DNA of 10,254 bases from Pseudomonadota bacterium (GTDB lineage Bacteria > Pseudomonadota > Gammaproteobacteria > Halothiobacillales > Halothiobacillaceae), in contig JAJYPA010000274.1 of assembly GCA_021795795.1 (NCBI GenBank), forward strand, positions 1 to 10,254. Direction: 5' to 3'. How positions within the stretch are numbered: position 1 is the stretch's first letter; every line of letters begins with the position of its first letter. The position numbers were made by a program, and so were the translations under genes. Positions 5,846-10,254 of the stretch are shown here, piece after piece. The notes beneath the pieces are model-generated. The model saw nothing but the letters and a program-made list of their open reading frames with translations, was not told where the DNA came from and did not search any database.

Positions 5846-8800
5846 ATGGGATTCTTCGTCTGGATGGGACACCCCAAGCGTCAACGCCGCGCCGCCGTGC
5901 TGTTTATGTCCTGGATGGTCGGCATGGGGATTTACTATGAATCCACAGCGACGGCTGAGGCGAGTACCTTTATCAACCAGGCGCAAAGTGGTGCCAACTT
6001 CGGCAACTCCTTGCTCATGGGCGGGCAAAGCGACGCCGCTAATAACGCGGGCACCACGGAGATGCAGGGCTTCGCCGGAATGAGTCCGACAGGAGGCCAA
6101 ACGCAAGCCTCCTCCTACTATCTCTCGAACAACGTGGGTATGACCCCCGGCAATGCCCTCAACCAGGCCGACAGTGCCAATTCCGCGCTGATGAGTGATC
6201 CATCGTGCCCCGCTGGATGGCCCGGCCCGCTCAACACCTTTCAGCAGGCCGGTGTGGGGAGCGTCACGGCCCTTCAGCACACCTGCCAGGCGCCCTTGCA
6301 GGCTGCCCGGAGCAGCATAGAGACGGCGGACGGTGGTGCCGCCACGGGTGCCTATGCGGGCGCTCTGGCCGCCATCAACAGCTTTCAGCAGGCGGAGGCC
6401 CGCGTCGGGTCCGCAGGCAATATCCTCAATACCTCCTGTGCGCCCGTCATCAACGGCGCTTACCAGTACGCACCCGCGTGCAATCTCTTGAGCCAGTCGG
6501 GCACGGCGAGTGTTGCCGCGCTGGGGTCCACCTGGAACAGCACGATAGCGCCCCTGGAATCGCGCTGCAGCACCCTCTATACCAGTATCACGAATCCCAC
6601 TGCGGCTCAGGGTCTTGCCAATGTGTTGACCTCGATGACCGCCAGCCTCGACGGGCTCATCGGCGCGAGTATCACCGGCGGTGCGGTGAATGTCAGCAAT
6701 AACGGCGACGGTGCGGTGGCCCTGCCCACAGGCTACGGCACCGGCCAGACGCAGGCATCGCAGCAGTATCAGCAGATTCTTGGTGCCTGTACCTACGCCC
6801 AATCCTATCTGGAAAACATTTCGTCGTACCCGGGCGGCATGAATGCCTACGCCAGCGACCCCATGATCAACAACTTCATGAGTAATCCGGCGAATCAGCC
6901 GATGATCAACCATATGATGCCGTTCATCGAGAGTAACCCTTCGGTGTTCGGTCAGTATTATCAGAACGTCGCCTGCACGAACAACAACACCAGTATCGCC
7001 AATGCCAGCACGACTGCGACGGGACCCAGCACGACCACCACCAGTGCGCCCAGCTTGAACTCAAACCCCGTTGCCTGCACAGAACCTTTATCCACTTACG
7101 AAAGCACAGGATGGATCACCAGTTTCCCTGATCCCAACGCGCAGTGGATATATGGTGTAACGGGGGGCTGCGGGGCGGGCGTGCCCAACGGCCAAACCGA
7201 TCTCATGGAGGGCACATACTCCAATACGACGGGTGCCCCGATCAACGCCACACTTTATCTGGCGGCGGATGATGAGGGCATCGTCAACATCAACGGAACG
7301 CAGGTGGCGTCCTATTCGGACGGTGGAGCGGGCGGCAACGGGGCGCAAGCCTATCCCGCTACCGGGGGTGTGGTTTCAGTCCCGATAACCCTCAGTCCGG
7401 GGCCGGATGAGATCATGTACTACATCACCAATATGGATACGGCCAGCAATGCGCCCAATCCATCGGCGGGCATACTCTCCATCATCGGCACCGTGAACGG
7501 TCAAAATCAGGTGCTCATCGACACGAATGGTTCCTGGGTGTATGTGCCGCAAAACGCGGCGCAGGCGGGATCAACCGTCACCGTCAATCCCGGATCCGTG
7601 ACCGCCAACACCACGCCGAACACCCATGCGCAGAGCATTCTTTGCAACAGCCCGATTCAGTGCATGGGTACCCAGTGTCACGCCTTGTTCGGCAACCAGG
7701 ACCTGCACTTCAGTCAGGCGCTCACGGCACTGTCGGCCATACAACAGATGGAACAGGGTGCCATGTGCGCGACAGGCACGTCTATTGCCGCGGGTAATTG
7801 TCAGCCCATCCTCTTCGGCGGAGTCATGCGGTATTGTCGTACCTGGCCCGCCGGCGGCGTGTTTACCAATAATTGTTGTGCGCAAGGATTAAAAGACGCA
7901 GGGGCAAGCGGGAATTTGGCCAATTACCTCCTGCTTGCGCACGACACCTGGAAAATCGCCAACGCACCATTCGTGGATGCCCATGTCTGGGGCTTTGGCG
8001 CGTTTCATGGTTGGGTCGAAAGTGCCTACAGCACCATGGATCAATGGGCCGCCACTTCCTGGCGCTACGTCACCACCGTGTTCAAGGGCGCGGCTGAAGC
8101 CGTTAGCAATGCGTTTGGTATCGTTGGATCAACCTCCTTTCAGGGGGCTGGAATCATGTCGAATGCAGCTTTTTCGGCTGGGACACCAGCCACGCAAGGC
8201 CTAATTACCTCGATGGAGTCCACGATTAGGTCCTGGCTCATACAGGCTGCAGAGTGGGTGCTAAAAAAGATTTTTGGCGCAACCATGGAGCAGGCCATGG
8301 TTACAGCAATAACCAATTTTGTAACTTCGCAATTTGCTTCTGACATTATGGAGTTTTTCAGCGTGATTGGCTGGATATATCTGGTTTATCAGATTCTGCA
8401 GATCATAGGAAATTTACTTACTGCCTGTAAGAATGAAGAGTTCAAGTTGGGGCAGAAACGCAAACTTCATGCCTGTCAGAACCTGGGAACATACTGCGCC
8501 AGTAAGGTCCTGGGAATCTGCTTAGAGCATAAGGATGTGTTCTGTTGTTACGCGAGCCCGCTTTCGAGAATCATTGCATCGCAGATCAAGATTGGACAAC
8601 CCAACGTGGCGGGTGGTTATGGCACGGCCCAAAACCCGCAGTGCGGGGGATTCACGGTCCAGCAACTTGCAGCGGTGGACTGGGCCAACGTGTCGCTCAG
8701 CGCCTGGCAGGCGATGCTCCAGAATGCAGGGCTAATCTCCGGGAGCAACGCGCAGGGTGCCGCGACCTATACGCCAGCACAAATAACGCATCCGGCAGGG

Positions 8801-8902
8801 GACGTGAATATCAGTCAGGCACCTATACCCGTAGGCCATGGGCCGGTTGTGGCGCAAACACCGGTCGTGGTGCCGACAGGGAATCCCAATGCGATTCCTT
8901 GA
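5846..8902 (+). CDS. traN: TraN, mating-pair stabilisation outer-membrane protein (extended)
   Basis: TraN sits in the outer membrane of the donor and contacts a recipient outer-membrane protein to stabilise mating pairs. The start at 5846, right after the traU stop, is preferred to the in-frame ATG at 5789, because it gives a basic n-region (HPKRQRR), a hydrophobic core and an AEA cleavage site near residue 38. The 1018 residues are far longer than F TraN (about 600). The N-terminal third is Gln/Ser/Ala/Asn-rich. Residues about 410-575 form a beta-rich domain homologous to that of the first gene (TGAPINA, NGTQVA, PITLSPG, GSWVYV). The C-terminal hallmarks are clear: a cysteine-rich block (about 645-690), then CQNLGTYC, VLGICLEHKDVFCCYASPLSRIIASQ (about 877-912) and QCGGFTVQQLAAVDW. 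A low-GC stretch (about 8230-8540) encodes a hydrophobic helix (about 833-855). Confidence 0.93.
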   Translation: MGFFVWMGHPKRQRRAAVLFMSWMVGMGIYYESTATAEASTFINQAQSGANFGNSLLMGGQSDAANNAGTTEMQGFAGMSPTGGQTQASSYYLSNNVGMTPGNALNQADSANSALMSDPSCPAGWPGPLNTFQQAGVGSVTALQHTCQAPLQAARSSIETADGGAATGAYAGALAAINSFQQAEARVGSAGNILNTSCAPVINGAYQYAPACNLLSQSGTASVAALGSTWNSTIAPLESRCSTLYTSITNPTAAQGLANVLTSMTASLDGLIGASITGGAVNVSNNGDGAVALPTGYGTGQTQASQQYQQILGACTYAQSYLENISSYPGGMNAYASDPMINNFMSNPANQPMINHMMPFIESNPSVFGQYYQNVACTNNNTSIANASTTATGPSTTTTSAPSLNSNPVACTEPLSTYESTGWITSFPDPNAQWIYGVTGGCGAGVPNGQTDLMEGTYSNTTGAPINATLYLAADDEGIVNINGTQVASYSDGGAGGNGAQAYPATGGVVSVPITLSPGPDEIMYYITNMDTASNAPNPSAGILSIIGTVNGQNQVLIDTNGSWVYVPQNAAQAGSTVTVNPGSVTANTTPNTHAQSILCNSPIQCMGTQCHALFGNQDLHFSQALTALSAIQQMEQGAMCATGTSIAAGNCQPILFGGVMRYCRTWPAGGVFTNNCCAQGLKDAGASGNLANYLLLAHDTWKIANAPFVDAHVWGFGAFHGWVESAYSTMDQWAATSWRYVTTVFKGAAEAVSNAFGIVGSTSFQGAGIMSNAAFSAGTPATQGLITSMESTIRSWLIQAAEWVLKKIFGATMEQAMVTAITNFVTSQFASDIMEFFSVIGWIYLVYQILQIIGNLLTACKNEEFKLGQKRKLHACQNLGTYCASKVLGICLEHKDVFCCYASPLSRIIASQIKIGQPNVAGGYGTAQNPQCGGFTVQQLAAVDWANVSLSAWQAMLQNAGLISGSNAQGAATYTPAQITHPAGDVNISQAPIPVGHGPVVAQTPVVVPTGNPNAIP

Positions 8903-8912
8903 TCACCCGGCG

Positions 8913-8962
8913 GGCGGTGTCCTGGCCACTACAGCACAAGAATTCGTGGCCAGGACACCGCC
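8913..8962. repeat. 17-bp perfect inverted repeat after traN
   Basis: The arms GGCGGTGTCCTGGCCAC (8913-8929) and GTGGCCAGGACACCGCC (8946-8962) are perfect complements separated by a 16-base loop that contains GAATTC. The repeat starts 11 bases after the traN stop. A stem this long would be very stable in RNA and may end or protect the tra transcript. The nearest T-run (8983-8987) is about 20 bases further on, so it is not a canonical intrinsic terminator. A protein-binding or recombination role is also possible. Confidence 0.8.
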
Positions 8963-8976
8963 ACGATGCAATACAC

Positions 8977-9005
8977 TTGATGTTTTTCCAGAGTCGGACT
9001 AGAGT
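8977..9005 (+). promoter_or_regulatory. Candidate sigma70-type promoter of the toxin-antitoxin operon
   Basis: TTGATG (8977-8982) and TAGAGT (9000-9005) are spaced by 17 bases, a fair match to -35 and -10 boxes. The -10 box overlaps the start of the palindrome at 9004-9023, as expected for an autorepressed antitoxin promoter. An alternative -10 would be GATAAA within TGCGATAAAT (extended type). Confidence 0.45.
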
Positions 9006-9023
9006 GCGATAAATGTATCGCAC
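9004..9023. promoter_or_regulatory. Palindromic operator for antitoxin autoregulation
   Basis: GTGCGATA (9004-9011) and TATCGCAC (9016-9023) form a perfect 8-bp inverted repeat with a 4-base centre. It sits just before the antitoxin start and overlaps the promoter, the usual place where an antitoxin, alone or with the toxin, binds to repress its operon. Confidence 0.6.
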
Positions 9024-9035
9024 ACGGAGCACACC

Positions 9036-9263
9036 ATGCCCATATCCATCAGACTACCGGAAGAAATCGAACACAGGCTTAACGAACTGGCTGCCCGTAC
9101 CGGGCGCAGCAAGACCTTCTACGCGACCGAAGCCATTCTGGAGCATCTGGATGACCTTGAGGATTTGTACTTGGCGGAGCAGCGACTTGTTGATATTCGC
9201 ACAGGCAGATCTCAGACCGTTTCACTCGAAGAAGTCATGCGGCGTTATGATCTGGAAAATTAG
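9036..9263 (+). CDS. relB: RelB-type antitoxin (ribbon-helix-helix)
   Basis: The 75-residue protein opens with ISIRLPEEIEHRLNELAARTGRSKTFYATEAIL, the strand-helix-helix pattern of ribbon-helix-helix antitoxins of the RelB/StbD kind. The N-terminus binds operator DNA, and the acidic and hydrophobic C-terminal half (DDLEDLYLAEQRL ... SLEEVMRRYDLEN) would wrap and neutralise the toxin. GGAG at 9026-9029 lies six bases before the ATG. It overlaps the toxin gene by 17 bases, which couples their translation. The pair is typical of plasmid and ICE maintenance modules. Confidence 0.9.
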   Translation: MPISIRLPEEIEHRLNELAARTGRSKTFYATEAILEHLDDLEDLYLAEQRLVDIRTGRSQTVSLEEVMRRYDLEN

Positions 9264-9522
9264 GCTGGATCCCGCTGCGGAGCGGGAGCTCGATAAGCTC
9301 GACCCGCAGATAGCAAGGCGCATTCTTGTCTTTCTGCATGAGCGAATATCTTCTTTGGAAGATCCGCGCAGCGTTGGAGAAGCACTGAAGGGCTCTCGCT
9401 TAGGCGAGTTTTGGAAATATCGCGTGGGCGATTACCGGATTATCTGCACCATCGAGGACAAATCCGTGTGCATTCTCGTAATACGGATTGGTAATCGGCG
9501 CGAAGTCTACAAGAAGAAGTAG
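9247..9522 (+). CDS. relE: RelE/ParE-superfamily toxin
   Basis: The start is set at ATG 9247, inside the end of the antitoxin gene, giving 91 residues; the frame is open further upstream, but only the part from MIWKIRLDPAA is toxin-like. Features of RelE ribonucleases are seen: an N-terminal strand, a two-helix hairpin (ERELDKLDPQIARRILVFL), LKGSRLGEFWKYRVGDYRIICTIED and a closing VIRIGNRREVY. K57, R64, R84 and Y88 lie where E. coli RelE has K52, R61, R81 and Y87, so it is probably an active translation-dependent mRNA endonuclease. The assignment of target is by family and not proven here. Confidence 0.88.
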   Translation: MIWKIRLDPAAERELDKLDPQIARRILVFLHERISSLEDPRSVGEALKGSRLGEFWKYRVGDYRIICTIEDKSVCILVIRIGNRREVYKKK

Positions 9523-9545
9523 CAAGAAGCTATAAAGGAGAAAAA

Positions 9546-10254
9546 ATGACGTACCGAAAGAGGGTGGCACAAGGTATAGGCATGGCGGTTATGGCGGCAT
9601 TGCTGGCCGGGTGTTCAGAACACACCGCCATTATGGATGTCGGTTTTTTGCACGATCATCAAAGAACACCTCTGCGCTCAGCTACGATACAAGGAATCGT
9701 CAGCCAAGATGGGCATTTTGGTGAAAAGAAAACCTTGGGCAGCACCTGTTTTTCAGCCAAGGGATCCAGTGCCAATAGTTGTGCCGCTTATTACAATGAG
9801 AAATACACAGGCCCCGGTGCCGCTTATGCTTATGCCGCGCAGAAGGGCGATAGTCCACAAGAGACCAAAACATTGATGGTCACGACCCAGAGCGCCGCCA
9901 GCGCGGCGCTGGTGGCCGGCGACGCTCTGGGCGCTGCTGCCGCCGTAGGCGGATCCACACTGGGACCTATGGGCATTGCCGCATCATTGCTCATCGGTAG
10001 CTCTGGATCTTCCAGCACCGTCCATGGTGCTGTTGCCATGGCGGACTATAACCACCAGGTACAATGGTTCAATACGGGTAAACTGTTCTGGGTGGAACGA
10101 TACTATCCGACCCAACAATGGATAACGGGCCTGAATATGGCTTCCCACATGGCTATTACCATGGATGATGGCCTGATGCCGGGAACCTGGGCCAGCGGCA
10201 CTGTGGGGACGCATTTGTACCGGATCGACACGGGCTGGTGGGTAGATTATCAGG
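9546..10254 (+). CDS. Outer-membrane lipoprotein, 5' part (runs off the window)
   Basis: AAAGGAG (9534-9540) lies five bases before the ATG at 9546. The frame stays open to the last base, so 236 residues are seen and the gene continues. The N-terminus MTYRKR, a hydrophobic core and the lipobox LAGC (residues 20-23) mark a lipoprotein. Ser at +2 favours the outer membrane. Cys 68 and Cys 79 could form a disulfide. Residues about 117-152 are Ala/Gly/Ser-rich and hydrophobic (AALVAGDALGAAAAVGG ... IAASLLIGSSG), resembling glycine-zipper segments of outer-membrane lipoproteins. The C-terminal part is Trp/Tyr-rich, suggesting beta strands (VQWFNTGKLFWVERYY). I do not recognise the family, and it does not look like TraV. 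It starts 23 bases after the toxin stop and may share its transcript. Confidence 0.85.
   Translation, partial: MTYRKRVAQGIGMAVMAALLAGCSEHTAIMDVGFLHDHQRTPLRSATIQGIVSQDGHFGEKKTLGSTCFSAKGSSANSCAAYYNEKYTGPGAAYAYAAQKGDSPQETKTLMVTTQSAASAALVAGDALGAAAAVGGSTLGPMGIAASLLIGSSGSSSTVHGAVAMADYNHQVQWFNTGKLFWVERYYPTQQWITGLNMASHMAITMDDGLMPGTWASGTVGTHLYRIDTGWWVDYQ

Noticed and set aside
5774..6913. Long minus-strand open frame (379 codons) opposite traU/traN
   Set aside because: It lies antisense to two confidently identified genes, is rich in Arg, Gly and His as expected from GC-rich antisense, and shows no domain or ribosome site.
6933..6939. GTAACCC in traN, matching part of the arm of the repeat at 537-563
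   Set aside because: A single 7-base match with no inverted partner nearby; not enough to propose recombination between the two homologous domains.
9013..9246. Upstream extension of the toxin frame
   Set aside because: It overlaps the operator and the whole antitoxin gene in another frame; the toxin homology starts at the ATG at 9247.

Overview
The window carries a stretch of an F-type (MPF-F) conjugative transfer region, most likely from an integrative conjugative element or large plasmid of a Gram-negative, moderately GC-rich proteobacterium. The evidence is a run of tightly packed plus-strand genes with signal peptides. Among them are a TrbC-TraW fusion, TraU and a very large TraN, which belong to the pilus assembly and mating-pair stabilisation group of F-like type IV secretion systems (T4SS). 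An acidophile such as Acidithiobacillus, where such elements are known, is a plausible host, but this is a guess from style and composition and not a demonstrated assignment.

Layout. Bases 1-606 hold the 3' end of a secreted or surface protein with a beta-rich domain. 621-1421 encodes a periplasmic DsbC/DsbG-like protein that lacks the CXXC catalytic pair. 1418-2677 encodes TrbC fused to TraW. 2674-4592 is an insertion of four small unfamiliar genes: a soluble protein with a stretch reminiscent of coupling-protein ATPases, two small membrane proteins in AT-richer DNA, and a small four-cysteine periplasmic protein. 4593-5840 is traU and 5846-8902 is traN. After a 17-bp perfect inverted repeat comes a RelB/RelE-type toxin-antitoxin pair with its own promoter and palindromic operator (about 8977-9522). 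Last is the 5' part of an outer-membrane lipoprotein gene (9546 to the window end). It has a clear lipobox and a strong ribosome binding site, and it has no stop inside the window.

How the genes fit together. TrbC-TraW and TraU act in the periplasm during F-pilus assembly and retraction. TraN sits in the outer membrane and stabilises contact with the recipient. TraU and TraN are rich in cysteine, so a Dsb-like protein beside them makes sense, although this one looks catalytically dead. The main oddity is that TraN carries, in its middle, a beta-sandwich-like domain of about 120-160 residues that is clearly related to the domain of the first gene. The element therefore seems to encode two versions of one surface module, perhaps concerned with choice of recipient or adhesion. 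Genes overlap or abut (ATGA overlaps at 1418 and 2674, TAA-ATG at 4592/4593), so most of 621-8902 is probably one or a few transcripts. No stretch of more than 300 bases lacks a gene.
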